A stretch of 64,000 nucleotides of DNA from Janthinobacterium sp051380875 (GTDB lineage Bacteria > Pseudomonadota > Gammaproteobacteria > Burkholderiales > Burkholderiaceae_D). The DNA is taken from the NCBI RefSeq assembly GCF_051380875.1, contig NZ_JBNYXW010000024.1, forward strand, positions 1 to 64,000, read 5' to 3'. Under the pieces are notes generated by a model, which saw only the letters and a program-made list of their open reading frames with translations, made no database searches and was not told where the DNA came from. Numbering within the stretch: the stretch's first letter is position 1; every line of letters begins with the position of its first letter. Of the stretch, positions 37,365 to 46,099 are shown in pieces. The position numbers and the translations under genes were made by a program.

Positions 37365-37859
37365 GTGAAAGCCCTAGCCTCAGCCCCAGCCTTGCAGCAC
37401 CCCGCCATTGCCACTCTTTCCCCCGCGCCCTTGCTGCGTTCCCATGCCTGGCGCCGGCCGGCGCATACCGTGTGGCAAGTCGGCGTGCTGATCGTGGCCT
37501 GGTGGCTGGCCGACCAGGCTGCGTCCGCCCTGCACCTGCCGTTTTCCGGCGGCGTGGTGGGCCTGTTCGTGCTGGTGGCCGTGCTGCTGGCGGGCTGGGT
37601 GCGCCCCAGTACCATCGAGCTGGGCGCCAGCTGGCTGCTGGCCAACATGCTGCTGTTTTTCATTCCGCTGGTCGTCTCCGTGGTGCAATTTACGCAACTA
37701 CTGAAAACCCAGGGCTTGATGCTGTTCGTCAATATCGGTCTGGGCTTTGCCTGCGTCATGCTGGCCACGGCATTTACCGTGGAATGGGTGTGCCGTTACG
37801 AGCGCCGGCTGCGCCTGCAAAAACTGCTGCGCCAGCGCGCCATGCGGGCTGCAAGATGA
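37365..37859 (+). CDS. CidA/LrgA family holin-like membrane protein
   Basis: Inner-membrane protein of 164 residues with four hydrophobic segments (about 38-58, 64-80, 88-110, 118-140). The motif LPFSGGVVGLFVLVAVLL and WLLANMLLFFIPLVVSVVQF are typical of LrgA/CidA. The family is linked to control of murein hydrolase activity and to by-product export. The N-terminal 35 residues are longer than usual and unrelated to the family. GTG at 37365 is the only workable start. Its stop overlaps the next start (ATGA). Confidence 0.85.
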   Translation: MKALASAPALQHPAIATLSPAPLLRSHAWRRPAHTVWQVGVLIVAWWLADQAASALHLPFSGGVVGLFVLVAVLLAGWVRPSTIELGASWLLANMLLFFIPLVVSVVQFTQLLKTQGLMLFVNIGLGFACVMLATAFTVEWVCRYERRLRLQKLLRQRAMRAAR

Positions 37860-38545
37860 ATACTTTTCTGCTGTCGCTGCTGTTTTTGCTGCTCACCCTG
37901 GTCCTGTTCTACGCCAACCAGGCGCTGCACCGCCGCCATCCGCATTTCCTGCTGACGCCGGCCATTTGCACCTCGGCCATCCTGATCATCATCGTGCAGG
38001 CCACTTCGACGCCATTTGCCACGTATTTCGGCGAGACGCGCTGGCTGCCGTGGCTGCTTGGCCCGGCAACTATCGCGTTTGCCCTGCCCATCTTCCAGGA
38101 GCGCAAGCTGATCCGCAAGCACTGGCTGGCCCTCTCGCTGGGCAGCTGCGCCGGCATCGTCGCCTCCGTGGCTGCCACGCTGCTGCTGGACCGCCTGCTG
38201 GGCGTGCATGGCGACATGGCGCGCAGCCTGCTGGCGCGCTCCGTGTCGACGCCGTTCGCGCTGGAAGCGTCGCGCCACATGGGCGGCTCGGCCCAGCTGA
38301 CAGGCATCTTCGTGGTGATGACGGGGCTGTTTGGCTTGATGCTGGGCAAACCGTTGTTAAAACTGTTGCCCCTGCGCATGCGCATCGCCCGTGGCGCCCC
38401 GTATGGCGCCGCCGCGCACGGCTTTGGCCTCTCCGTGGCACGCCGCGTGGGGACGGAAGAAGGTGCCGTGGCCAGCCTGACCATGATTTTTTCCGGCGTG
38501 GTGACGGTCTTGCTGGCGCCACTGCTGGGCAGATTGTTGGGCTAA
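37856..38545 (+). CDS. LrgB/CidB family membrane protein
   Basis: Inner-membrane protein of 229 residues with about six helices. LrgB signatures are the LLTPAICTSAILI, LLGPATIAFALPIF, ARSVSTPFALEASRHMGG and GAAAHGFGLSVARRVGTEEGAVASL segments. It forms a translationally coupled pair with the LrgA-like gene (4-nt overlap). Plant and bacterial relatives export glycolate or pyruvate-type acids, so a transport role is possible alongside the holin-like model. Confidence 0.9.
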   Translation: MNTFLLSLLFLLLTLVLFYANQALHRRHPHFLLTPAICTSAILIIIVQATSTPFATYFGETRWLPWLLGPATIAFALPIFQERKLIRKHWLALSLGSCAGIVASVAATLLLDRLLGVHGDMARSLLARSVSTPFALEASRHMGGSAQLTGIFVVMTGLFGLMLGKPLLKLLPLRMRIARGAPYGAAAHGFGLSVARRVGTEEGAVASLTMIFSGVVTVLLAPLLGRLLG

Positions 38546-38610
38546 GCACTCACGGCAGGGGCGTTTATCGGGGATAATACGCGTTTCCCCATTCCCAGCA
38601 CCTTGCCACG

Positions 38611-39702
38611 ATGAAATACCCTGCAGTCCTGCCTTTCAGCGATATCTTGCCGCGCCTGCATGAATTCGATGCCATCATCGATGTGCGCAGCCCGTCCGAG
38701 TTCGCGGAAGACCACTTGCCGGGCGCCATCAACTTGCCCGTGCTGGACGACGAGCAGCGCGTGCGCGTCGGCACCCTGTACAAGCAGACCAGTGCCTTCG
38801 AGGCAAAAAAACTGGGCGCGGCGCTGATCGCCAAGAATATCGCGCGCCATATCGAAGTGGGTTTTCTCGGCCACCCGCACGACTGGAAACCGCTGGTGTA
38901 TTGCTGGCGCGGCGGCAACCGCAGCGGCGCCATGGCGCATATCCTGGCGCGCATCGGCTGGCCCGTGACGCAGCTCGATGGCGGCTACAAGGAATACCGG
39001 CGCCACGTGAATGCCGAGCTGGTCACCCTGCCCACCCAATTTGATTTCATCAACGTGCTGTGCGGCCCCACGGGTAGCGGCAAGAGCCGCTTGCTGCAGG
39101 TGCTCGACAGCCAGGGTGCGCAAGTGATCGACCTGGAACAGCTGGCCGCTCACCGGGGTTCCGTGCTGGGTGGTTTGCCCGAGGCAGACCAGCCGTCGCA
39201 AAAAGCTTTCGAAAGCGGCTTGTGGCAGCAATTGCGCCATTTCGACCCAAAACTGCCCGTGTTTATCGAGTCGGAAAGCAAGAAAGTAGGCCGCCTGCGC
39301 GTGCCCGATGCGCTGATGGAAAAGATGCGCGCCGCCGCTTGCACAGACGTGCGGCTGGACATTGCACAACGCGTGCAACTGCTGATGGAAGATTACGCGC
39401 ATTTCGTCGTCGATGCAGAGCGCCTGAATGTGCAGCTGGCGCTCTTGACGCAACTGCATGGCCGCGAAAAAATTTCATATTGGCAACAGTTGGCGCTGAC
39501 AGGGTGCATGGCTGAGCTGGTAGAAGAACTGCTGGTCCAGCATTACGACCCCGCCTATCTGCAATCGATCCAGCGCAATTTCAGCCGCTACGCCGAGGCC
39601 AGGCCGCTGGTCTTGCCCGATATTTCGGAACATGCCTTTGAGCAAGCCGCGCGCGCATTATGTGCTATCGTCGGCGACACCAGAACCGCCAGCGCCGCCT
39701 GA
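38611..39702 (+). CDS. selU: tRNA 2-selenouridine synthase
   Basis: Protein of 363 residues (also called mnmH) that replaces sulfur by selenium at the wobble 2-thiouridine of tRNAs for Lys, Glu and Gln, using selenophosphate. An N-terminal rhodanese domain has catalytic Cys98 in YCWRGGNRSG; a C-terminal P-loop domain has GPTGSGKS at 152-159. The length is normal. It is followed by selD and a transporter of the putative selenate type, so the operon is devoted to selenium. No selA or selB is in the window, so selenocysteine use cannot be judged. Confidence 0.95.
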   Translation: MKYPAVLPFSDILPRLHEFDAIIDVRSPSEFAEDHLPGAINLPVLDDEQRVRVGTLYKQTSAFEAKKLGAALIAKNIARHIEVGFLGHPHDWKPLVYCWRGGNRSGAMAHILARIGWPVTQLDGGYKEYRRHVNAELVTLPTQFDFINVLCGPTGSGKSRLLQVLDSQGAQVIDLEQLAAHRGSVLGGLPEADQPSQKAFESGLWQQLRHFDPKLPVFIESESKKVGRLRVPDALMEKMRAAACTDVRLDIAQRVQLLMEDYAHFVVDAERLNVQLALLTQLHGREKISYWQQLALTGCMAELVEELLVQHYDPAYLQSIQRNFSRYAEARPLVLPDISEHAFEQAARALCAIVGDTRTASAA

Positions 39703-39721
39703 TGCCTGGCGCGGCTTTTTT
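39692..39721 (+). terminator. Weak terminator-like hairpin between selU and selD
   Basis: GCGCC at 39692-39696 can pair with GGCGC at 39708-39712, followed by GGC and six T. The stem is short and overlaps the selU stop codon, so it may only attenuate transcription into selD. Confidence 0.3.
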
Positions 39722-39743
39722 ATCTCTCTACAGCAGGATGACC

Positions 39744-40799
39744 ATGTCCGATAGCCCTACCACTCCGATCCGATTGACCGAATTTTCCCATGGCGGCGGC
39801 TGCGGCTGCAAAATCGCGCCTGGCGTGCTGGCCGACATCTTAAAAGGCAGCGGCGGCTTTCCCCTGCCGAAAGAGTTGCTAGTCGGCATAGAAACCGCGG
39901 ACGACGCGGCCGTCTACCAGCTCAACGACGAGCAGGCGCTGATCGCCACCACCGATTTCTTCATGCCCATCGTCGATGATCCGTTCGACTTCGGCCGCAT
40001 CGCCGCCACCAACGCCATTTCCGACGTCTACGCCATGGGCGGCACACCCATCATGGCGCTGGCCCTGGTCGGCATGCCGATCAACAAGCTGCCGGTGGAA
40101 ACCATCGGCCTGATTTTAAAGGGCGGCGAAACCATCTGCGCCCAGGCCGGCATCCCCATTGCGGGCGGCCACACCATCGATTCCGTCGAGCCCATTTACG
40201 GCCTGGTCGTGCTGGGCCTGGTCCACCCGTCGCAGGTGAAACGCAACGCGGGCGCGCGCGCCGGCGACAAATTGGTGCTGGGCAAACCGATTGGCGTGGG
40301 CATCTTGTCGGCTGCGCTGAAGAAAAACGCGCTCGACGCTGATGGCTACGCCTCCTTGATCGACAACACCACCAAATTGAATACCCCGGGCAAGAAACTG
40401 GCCCTGCTCGACGGCGTGCATGCGCTGACAGACGTGACGGGCTTCGGTTTGCTGGGCCACACGCTGGAACTGGCGCGCGGCGCCAAGTTGCAGGCGCGCA
40501 TCGCCATGGATGACGTACCGCTGCTGCCGCAAGTGCAGCAACTGGCCGAGAACGGCAATATTACGGGCGCCTCGATGCGCAACTGGCAAGGCTATGGCAC
40601 GCAAGTGCAGCTGGCCGGCAGCCTGAGCGCCATCGACAAGGCCATCTTGACAGACCCGCAGACGGCCGGCCCGCTGCTGGTGGCGTGCGCGCCGGAAGCC
40701 GTCGAGCAAGTGCTGGCGATTTTCCGCGCCGAAGGCTTTGCCGACGCTGCCGTGATCGGCGACGTGCTGGAAGGCACGACCGGGGTTTCCGTCATTTAA
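39744..40799 (+). CDS. selD: Selenide, water dikinase
   Basis: Selenophosphate synthase of 351 residues, making the selenium donor used by SelU. The N-terminal loop SHGGGCGCK carries Cys20, Cys22 and Lys23, equivalent to the essential Cys17 and Lys20 of E. coli SelD; the enzyme therefore uses Cys, not selenocysteine. ATP and metal motifs TADDAAVYQL, TDFFMPIVDDPFDFGRIAA and GGHTIDS are present. The ATG at 39744 is preferred because AGGA is 7 nt upstream; one at 39738 overlaps that site. Confidence 0.96.
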   Translation: MSDSPTTPIRLTEFSHGGGCGCKIAPGVLADILKGSGGFPLPKELLVGIETADDAAVYQLNDEQALIATTDFFMPIVDDPFDFGRIAATNAISDVYAMGGTPIMALALVGMPINKLPVETIGLILKGGETICAQAGIPIAGGHTIDSVEPIYGLVVLGLVHPSQVKRNAGARAGDKLVLGKPIGVGILSAALKKNALDADGYASLIDNTTKLNTPGKKLALLDGVHALTDVTGFGLLGHTLELARGAKLQARIAMDDVPLLPQVQQLAENGNITGASMRNWQGYGTQVQLAGSLSAIDKAILTDPQTAGPLLVACAPEAVEQVLAIFRAEGFADAAVIGDVLEGTTGVSVI

Positions 40800-40827
40800 T
40801 TTACAACACTCAAAAAAAGGTAAAAAC

Positions 40828-41706
40828 ATGGGCAAATTCTCCAACTCATTTAACAAATTCCCCGCCATCCTGGCCACCGTCGCCGCCACCCTGGCCATCC
40901 ACAGCGGCATCGCGCAGGCGCAGCAAGTGTTGCGCGTGTCCGCCATCCCCGACGAAGCGCCGACGGAATTGCAGCGCAAGTTCAAGCCGCTGGGCAACTA
41001 TCTGGAGAAAAAGCTGGGCATGAAGGTGGAATTTACGCCCGTCACCGATTACGCAGCCTCCGTGGAAGGCTTGATCAATAACAAGCTCGACATGGTCTGG
41101 TTCGGCGGCTTTACCTTCGTGCAGGCGAACGTGCGCAGCGGCGGCAAGATCGTGCCGCTGGTGCAGCGCGAAGAAGACACGAAGTTCCGCTCCGTGTTCG
41201 TCACCACCAGCAGGGACATCAATCAATTGTCCGACCTGAAAGGCAAGAACTTCACGTTCGGTTCGGAATCGTCCACTTCCGGCCACTTGATGCCACGCTT
41301 CTACTTGCTGGCTGCCAAGATCAACCCGGACACCGACATGAAGCGCATCGCGTTTTCCGGCGCGCATGACGCTACCGTGGCCGCTGTCGCCGGCGGCAAG
41401 GTCGATGCGGGCACCTTGAATATTTCCGTCTGGGAAAAGCTGGTGGAAAGCAAGAAAGTCGACCCGAGCAAGGTGCGCGTGTTCTACACCACGCCTGGCT
41501 ACTACGATTACAACTGGAGCGTGCGCGCCGACATGAACCCCGTCGTGCGCAAGAAGCTGACGGAAGCGTTTTTGGCGTTGGACCCCTCCACGCCTGAAGG
41601 CAAGGAAATCCTGGAATTGCAGCGCGCCACCAAGTTCATCCCCACCAAGGCGGAGAACTACAAGGATATCGAAGCGGCCGCGCGCGATGCCGGTTTGTTG
41701 AAGTAA
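40828..41706 (+). CDS. PhnD-type ABC transporter binding protein, putative selenium-oxyanion transporter
   Basis: Periplasmic protein of 292 residues with a signal peptide ending GIAQA (about 31). The fold is that of phosphate/phosphite/phosphonate binders: LRVSAIPDEAPTELQRKFKPLGNYLEKKLG, DMVWFGGFTFVQA, FTFGSESSTSGHLMPRFYL and GKVDAGTLNISVW. A subfamily with this GSESSTSGHL segment, encoded next to selD/selU, is annotated as putative selenate ABC transporter; the gene order here agrees exactly. Ligand binding has not, to my knowledge, been shown. It begins 28 nt after selD. Confidence 0.85.
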   Translation: MGKFSNSFNKFPAILATVAATLAIHSGIAQAQQVLRVSAIPDEAPTELQRKFKPLGNYLEKKLGMKVEFTPVTDYAASVEGLINNKLDMVWFGGFTFVQANVRSGGKIVPLVQREEDTKFRSVFVTTSRDINQLSDLKGKNFTFGSESSTSGHLMPRFYLLAAKINPDTDMKRIAFSGAHDATVAAVAGGKVDAGTLNISVWEKLVESKKVDPSKVRVFYTTPGYYDYNWSVRADMNPVVRKKLTEAFLALDPSTPEGKEILELQRATKFIPTKAENYKDIEAAARDAGLLK

Positions 41707-41769
41707 ATCAAGCTAATCCGCTGGCCGGCGCCGCACGCGTGCGCTGGCCAGCACACTCCCGACTCTCGC

Positions 41770-42582
41770 ATGACATTTCAACTTCACAAGGTCAGCGTCC
41801 ACCACGCGGGCGCCGCCAGCAATGCGCTGGCGCTACGCGAACTGGACCTGCACGTGGCCCCAGGTGAACAAATCGCCCTGATCGGCCCTTCCGGTGCCGG
41901 CAAGACCAGCTTGCTGCATACGCTGGCCTGCGCGCTGCGCCCGGAAACGGGCAGCCTCAGCATTCTAGGCAGTGCGCCGTGGAGCATGTCCAGCAGCGCT
42001 CGCCACGCCCTGCGCGCGCGCCTGTTCCTGGCGCCGCAAACGCCGCCCCTGGCGCCGCGCCAGCGCGTGGTCAACGCCGTGCTGGCCGGCCGCTTGCCCC
42101 AATGGAGCTTGTGGATGGCGATGCGCTCGCTGCTGGCGCCCGTCGATCCGCGCGCCGCGTGGGAAGCGCTGGGCAAGTTCAACTTGCAAGACAAACTGTA
42201 TGCCCGTGTCGACCGCCTGTCCGGCGGCGAACGCCAGCGCTGCGGCATGGCGCGCGCGCTGGTGTCGAATGCGGAAGTATTCCTCGTCGACGAACCGCTG
42301 TCCGCGCTCGACCCCACACTAGCTTTGCAGACGATCAATGTGCTGCAGGCCGAAGCGACGGCGCGCCACGCCACGCTGATCTGCAGCCTGCACCAGGTGG
42401 AAATCGCGCGCGCCTGTTTCCCCCGCATCGTCGCCTTGCGCGATGGCAAGGTGGTGTTTGACGCGGCCAGCGCCGACGTCAGCGACGCCATGATAGAGGC
42501 GCTGTACCGCAACAAGGACGACCCCGCGCCCCAATTCGAAGCGGTAGAGGCAAACCTGGATGCAGCGAGGCCTCTTTGCTGA
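41770..42582 (+). CDS. PhnC-like ABC transporter ATPase, selenium locus
   Basis: ATPase of 270 residues. Walker A GPSGAGKT, signature LSGGERQRCGMARAL, Walker B VFLVDEPLSALDP, and switch His in SLHQVEIA, as in PhnC. It follows the binding-protein gene by 63 bp and runs into the first permease gene. The long segment between Walker A and the signature (LFLAPQTPPLAPRQRVVNAVLAG) corresponds to the PhnC Q-loop region. It should energise uptake of the selenium compound. Confidence 0.9.
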   Translation: MTFQLHKVSVHHAGAASNALALRELDLHVAPGEQIALIGPSGAGKTSLLHTLACALRPETGSLSILGSAPWSMSSSARHALRARLFLAPQTPPLAPRQRVVNAVLAGRLPQWSLWMAMRSLLAPVDPRAAWEALGKFNLQDKLYARVDRLSGGERQRCGMARALVSNAEVFLVDEPLSALDPTLALQTINVLQAEATARHATLICSLHQVEIARACFPRIVALRDGKVVFDAASADVSDAMIEALYRNKDDPAPQFEAVEANLDAARPLC

Positions 42583-42599
42583 CGGGTAAATCCACCGCC

Positions 42600-43412
42600 A
42601 TGCCGCGCGACCCCGCCTGGCGCGGCCGCTTGATCGGCACCGCCGTCGTGTTGATCGTGCTGTGGCCGATGCTGGTGCAGGCCGAATTCAAGCCGTGGAT
42701 CTTGTTCGACGCGCAAAGCCTCGCTGCCACCTGGCAATTTATCTCCAGCTTCGTGCCACCGGCCCACTCGCTGGAATTTTTGCAACTGGTGGTCATTTCC
42801 AGCTGGGAAACCATCGCCATGGCCACGGCAGGCATGGCGCTGGCCATGCTGGGGGCGATCCCGTTGACCTTGCTGGTGACGGAACGATTGTCGATTTCGC
42901 GCATCGGCTCTGGCCAAGTCTCGCCGCTGGCCGCCGCCCTGCGCCACTGCGTGCGCGCATTGCTGGTGCTGCTGCGCAGCGTGCCGGAACTGGTGTGGGC
43001 ATTATTGCTGGTGCGCATCGTCGGCCTGGGGCCGACGGCAGGCGTGATCGCCATTGCGCTGACCTATTGCGGCATGCTGGGCAAGGTCTACGCAGAAATC
43101 CTCGAATCATCGGATGCGTCTGCCTGCAACGCCCTGCTCAACAACGGCAGCGGCCGCCTGCAAGCCTTGCTGTACGGCGCCCTGCCCGAATCGGCCGCCG
43201 AACTGGTGTCGTATACGATTTACCGCTGGGAATGCGCGATCCGCGGCTCCGTCGTCATGGGTTTTGTCGGTGCGGGTGGCCTGGGCCAGCGCATGGATGA
43301 ATCGATGAAGATGATGGCAGGCAACGAACTGGCCACCATGCTGATGGTCTTCGTACTGCTGGTGGCGGGCGCCGATGCAGTCTCCGCCATGCTGCGCCGG
43401 AGGCTGGCATGA
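42600..43412 (+). CDS. PhnE-like ABC transporter permease 1
   Basis: Inner-membrane permease of 270 residues with about six helices. The EAA-type loop (YAEILESSDASACNALLNNGSGRLQALLYGALPES) and the tail GSVVMGFVGAGGLGQRM are typical of PhnE. The ATG at 42600 is used; a TTG at 42576, overlapping the ATPase gene, is an alternative. Its stop overlaps the next start (ATGA). Paired PhnE-like permeases are usual in this subfamily. Confidence 0.88.
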   Translation: MPRDPAWRGRLIGTAVVLIVLWPMLVQAEFKPWILFDAQSLAATWQFISSFVPPAHSLEFLQLVVISSWETIAMATAGMALAMLGAIPLTLLVTERLSISRIGSGQVSPLAAALRHCVRALLVLLRSVPELVWALLLVRIVGLGPTAGVIAIALTYCGMLGKVYAEILESSDASACNALLNNGSGRLQALLYGALPESAAELVSYTIYRWECAIRGSVVMGFVGAGGLGQRMDESMKMMAGNELATMLMVFVLLVAGADAVSAMLRRRLA

Positions 43413-44224
43413 ACACTGAACCGATGTTGCCCGCTTTGCCTGCATTGCCCATCCCTGCGCCCGTGCGCTGGTCCACCTGGGCCTTGCTGGCCGGTTTGCT
43501 GCTGCTGGTCATCGCCAGTTTCGCCAGCCTGCCGCTGAAATGGGGCGAATTCTTCAGCGCCGACGCCGTGCGCACCACCGCCGACTTCCTGCACGGCTTC
43601 GCCCCTCCGGAACTCGCCAGCCCGTTCCTGATCAAAGTTGGCGTGGCCACGTTCGAGACGCTGGCCATGTCAGCCATCGGCACGGTGATCGCCGCCGTGC
43701 TGGGGGCTCTCCTGGCCCTGCCCGCCAGCGGGCGTTTCGGCAGCGTGGCGCGCAATGCCACGCGCGGCGTGTTGAATGTGCTGCGCTCGATTCCAGAACT
43801 GGTCTGGGCCTCGATCCTCTTGATCGCCGCCGGCCTGGGCCCGTTCGCAGGCACCCTCGCGCTGGCCCTGCACACGGTGGGCGTACTGGGGCGCTTGTTT
43901 GCCGATGCGTTTGAAAATTGCCCGCCCTTGCCGGCCGCCACCCTGCGCATCAACGGCGCCAGCCCCGCAGCGGCGTTCCTGTACGCCACCTTGCCGCAAT
44001 GCAGCCCGCAGATGATGTCCTACACCCTGTACCGCTGGGAAAACAATATCCGCGCCGCCGCCATCCTCGGCGTCGTCGGCGCGGGAGGCCTGGGGCAAAT
44101 GCTGAAATACCATCTGTCGCTATTCCAGATGCCCGCCGCCGCCACCGTCATCGTCGCCATGCTGCTGATGGTGGCGGCCGTCGATGGCCTCAGCTATGTG
44201 CTGCGCCGGGCCATGACCAGATAG
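43409..44224 (+). CDS. PhnE-like ABC transporter permease 2
   Basis: Inner-membrane permease of 271 residues, paralogous to the preceding one. The loop FADAFENCPPLPAATLRINGASPAAAFLYATLPQ and the terminal IRAAAILGVVGAGGLGQMLKYHLSLFQ fit PhnE. It is translationally coupled to permease 1 and would form the other half of the membrane channel. It is the last clear transporter gene of the selenium locus. Confidence 0.9.
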   Translation: MNTEPMLPALPALPIPAPVRWSTWALLAGLLLLVIASFASLPLKWGEFFSADAVRTTADFLHGFAPPELASPFLIKVGVATFETLAMSAIGTVIAAVLGALLALPASGRFGSVARNATRGVLNVLRSIPELVWASILLIAAGLGPFAGTLALALHTVGVLGRLFADAFENCPPLPAATLRINGASPAAAFLYATLPQCSPQMMSYTLYRWENNIRAAAILGVVGAGGLGQMLKYHLSLFQMPAAATVIVAMLLMVAAVDGLSYVLRRAMTR

Positions 44225-44327
44225 GCAGTTTTGTACCTGCGGGCCAGGTTAAATGCATACAGCACTGATGCAAACACGGGACCAAGGCGGCAGTGATCCT
44301 GTTAATATTGTCAAATACTTCAATGGT

Positions 44328-44353
44328 TGGCGCTTCCCCATGGGTGAGCGCCA
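44328..44353. other. Hairpin between permease 2 and the acetyltransferase gene
   Basis: TGGCGCT (44328-44334) and AGCGCCA (44347-44353) pair perfectly; the loop contains CCCATGGG, itself a palindrome. No T-run follows. It lies in the 191-bp gap after the selenium transporter and may end or stabilise that transcript. Confidence 0.35.
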
Positions 44354-44415
44354 CGCCACTCAAGCACGACGGACGTATTTTCCTGCGCCGCAGACCACCC
44401 TTTGCATAGCCTGAT

Positions 44416-44910
44416 TTGAAGAATATCAATATCCGCCCCACCAGCGCCGCCGACTGGCCGGCGCTCAAATCCACCCGCCTGGCTGCCCTGCTCGATGCCC
44501 CCACCGCCTTTGGCGCCAGCCACGCCAGCGCGGCCAGCTTTTCCGACGCCGACTGGCAGCAACGCGCCATCAGCACCCCGCAGCGTACGTTCTTCCTCGC
44601 CTTTGACGGCGAGCAAGCCATCGGCATCGCCGCGCAAGTGGTGGCCGGCGATGGCGTATGCCACCTGATCGCCATGTGGGTACAGCAGGAATACCGCGGC
44701 ATGGCCGTCGCAGCTGGCTTGGTCGACGCCGTCAAACAGCGCGCCGTAGACAACTGCCACGCGCGGCTGCTGCTTGACGTGGCGCAAGAAAATGCGCGCG
44801 CGGCCGCGTTTTACCAGAAACAGGGCTTTGTGTTTTTGCCGGAGTGGGAAGCGTTGGAAAGCCATCCACATATCCAGGTGCAGAAGATGGAATGGCTGGT
44901 GGCCGCATGA
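44416..44910 (+). CDS. GNAT-family N-acetyltransferase
   Basis: Protein of 164 residues with a complete GNAT fold: the N-terminal IRPTSAADWPALKSTRLAALL, the acetyl-CoA core MWVQQEYRGMAVAAGLVDAVKQRA (pattern QxxYRGxGxA with Met for the second Gly) and the C-terminal LLDVAQENARAAAFYQKQGF. No in-frame ATG exists near the fold start; TTG at 44416 is the only fitting start. Acceptor unknown. It follows the selenium locus in the same direction, but with a 191-bp gap. Confidence 0.82.
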   Translation: MKNINIRPTSAADWPALKSTRLAALLDAPTAFGASHASAASFSDADWQQRAISTPQRTFFLAFDGEQAIGIAAQVVAGDGVCHLIAMWVQQEYRGMAVAAGLVDAVKQRAVDNCHARLLLDVAQENARAAAFYQKQGFVFLPEWEALESHPHIQVQKMEWLVAA

Positions 44911-45141
44911 CATGAATGAGTGGTCGATGGGCACTTTACGGATGCTCACTCTGCAATCAAAACAGGCGTTTTAGCCTGGTTGAACGGCCTTTTTCGGCCA
45001 AAAGCAGACCTATTGCGAGGCTACGCCTTAACTCGTCATGTAGTCGTTACATCGCATTCTCATTGTTCGTTGTTCGACTTCAGAGATAATCATCAGTAAC
45101 CCCAGATTCAGCATCCTCCAAACGTAGCAAGAAAGGATTCA

Positions 45142-45870
45142 ATGCGCCGTCTCGTCACCTTAATTCCCCTGATGTTTTGCACACCTATGGCCTTTGCTGC
45201 CGTACCAGTGAATATTCACGTTCCACCTAATGTGCAAGCGTGCACTCGTGCGCAACCATGTCCAGTTGCAATCCTTAGCCCAGGATATGGGCTTTCCGGT
45301 TCAGACTACTCATTCCTCACACAAAATCTCAACCGAATGGGTTACTTGGTTGTCGCGTTGCAAGATAGCTCTGGCGGCATAGAGTTAGATCGAGACGCGC
45401 CGATTACGAAGCAACTACAGGCGATGGCCCGCGTAGCTTCACGGTCGATCTCCACCGTGATCGACGGGACCGCAGTACGCTATCCTCAGTTCGATTGGCG
45501 ACACTTGCTGCTCGTCGGGCACTCCCTTGGTGGCGACAGTTCGGCTCAGTTTGCCGCTGACAACCCGAGCCGCGTATCCAGCTTTATCAGCCTCGACAGC
45601 CGTCGGGTCGCGTTGCCCCGCTCAGCTGGTATCCACGTCCTGACAATTCGTGCCAGTGACACCACTGCCGACCGCGGTGTACTGCCGAATGAGGAAGAGC
45701 GCGGCCACTACGGTACATGCGTGGTCCACATCAAAGGCTCGCGCCACAAGGATATGCAAGATGCTGGTAGTGAACAATTGAAGGCCAAAATTGTATCCGC
45801 CATCGATACTTTCCTCGCTCCAGCGCAGCACCCTAAATACGCTTGCGACCGAGACTCAAAGCTCGAATAA
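45142..45870 (+). CDS. Exported alpha/beta hydrolase
   Basis: Secreted or periplasmic protein of 242 residues with a signal peptide ending AFAA (about 20). The nucleophile elbow is LLLVGHSLGGDSSAQ with Ser near 136; HIKGSRHKDMQD near the end carries the probable catalytic His. The nearest style is of dienelactone hydrolase/PET-hydrolase-like secreted lipases, but the substrate is unknown. Codon choice is less GC-biased than in the neighbouring genes (for example CGT, GTT, CAA, ACT are frequent), suggesting horizontal transfer. A AGAAAGGA ribosome site precedes the ATG. 231 bp upstream contain no gene. Confidence 0.82.
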   Translation: MRRLVTLIPLMFCTPMAFAAVPVNIHVPPNVQACTRAQPCPVAILSPGYGLSGSDYSFLTQNLNRMGYLVVALQDSSGGIELDRDAPITKQLQAMARVASRSISTVIDGTAVRYPQFDWRHLLLVGHSLGGDSSAQFAADNPSRVSSFISLDSRRVALPRSAGIHVLTIRASDTTADRGVLPNEEERGHYGTCVVHIKGSRHKDMQDAGSEQLKAKIVSAIDTFLAPAQHPKYACDRDSKLE

Positions 45871-45906
45871 TGTTCAGGCGATCATTTTGATATTGCAAAG
45901 TCCGCT

Positions 45907-46071
45907 ATGGGGCGCAAGCGGCCTATTTTGATTAACGGTTCTCGCGTCAAATTGACGTATAGGGCATCGGTCGATGCGCTCCCGCCCCAAGCGGACAGCG
46001 ATGGCCCTACTCGACAAGAACAGTCAGCTTTCCTGCGTGAATCCATGCCCGTGCTACGGGCATGGTTATAG
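45907..46071 (+). other. Open frame of 54 codons, uncertain
   Basis: ATG-started frame with a mixed, protein-like composition (MGRKRPILINGSRVKLTYR, later LRESMPVLRAWL). There is no ribosome site, and its last third is formed by a perfect hairpin. It could be a remnant of a gene in the low-GC islet or a chance frame. Nothing supports expression. Confidence 0.15.
46043..46065. other. Perfect 10-bp hairpin between hydrolase and regA-type gene
   Basis: CCATGCCCGT pairs with ACGGGCATGG around the triloop GCT. TTATAGAGTTT follows on the plus strand, not a clean T-run. It lies between two convergent genes and may act as a weak bidirectional terminator. Confidence 0.45.
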
Positions 46072-46099
46072 AGTTTCGGTAGCACTGCCGCCACCGAGT

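Noticed and set aside
44986..45030. Integron attC-like or terminator sequence (GGCC-TTTTTC-GGCC and CGCCTTAAC)
   Set aside because: The stem is only 4 bp and the expected attC core sites are not found in the right order.
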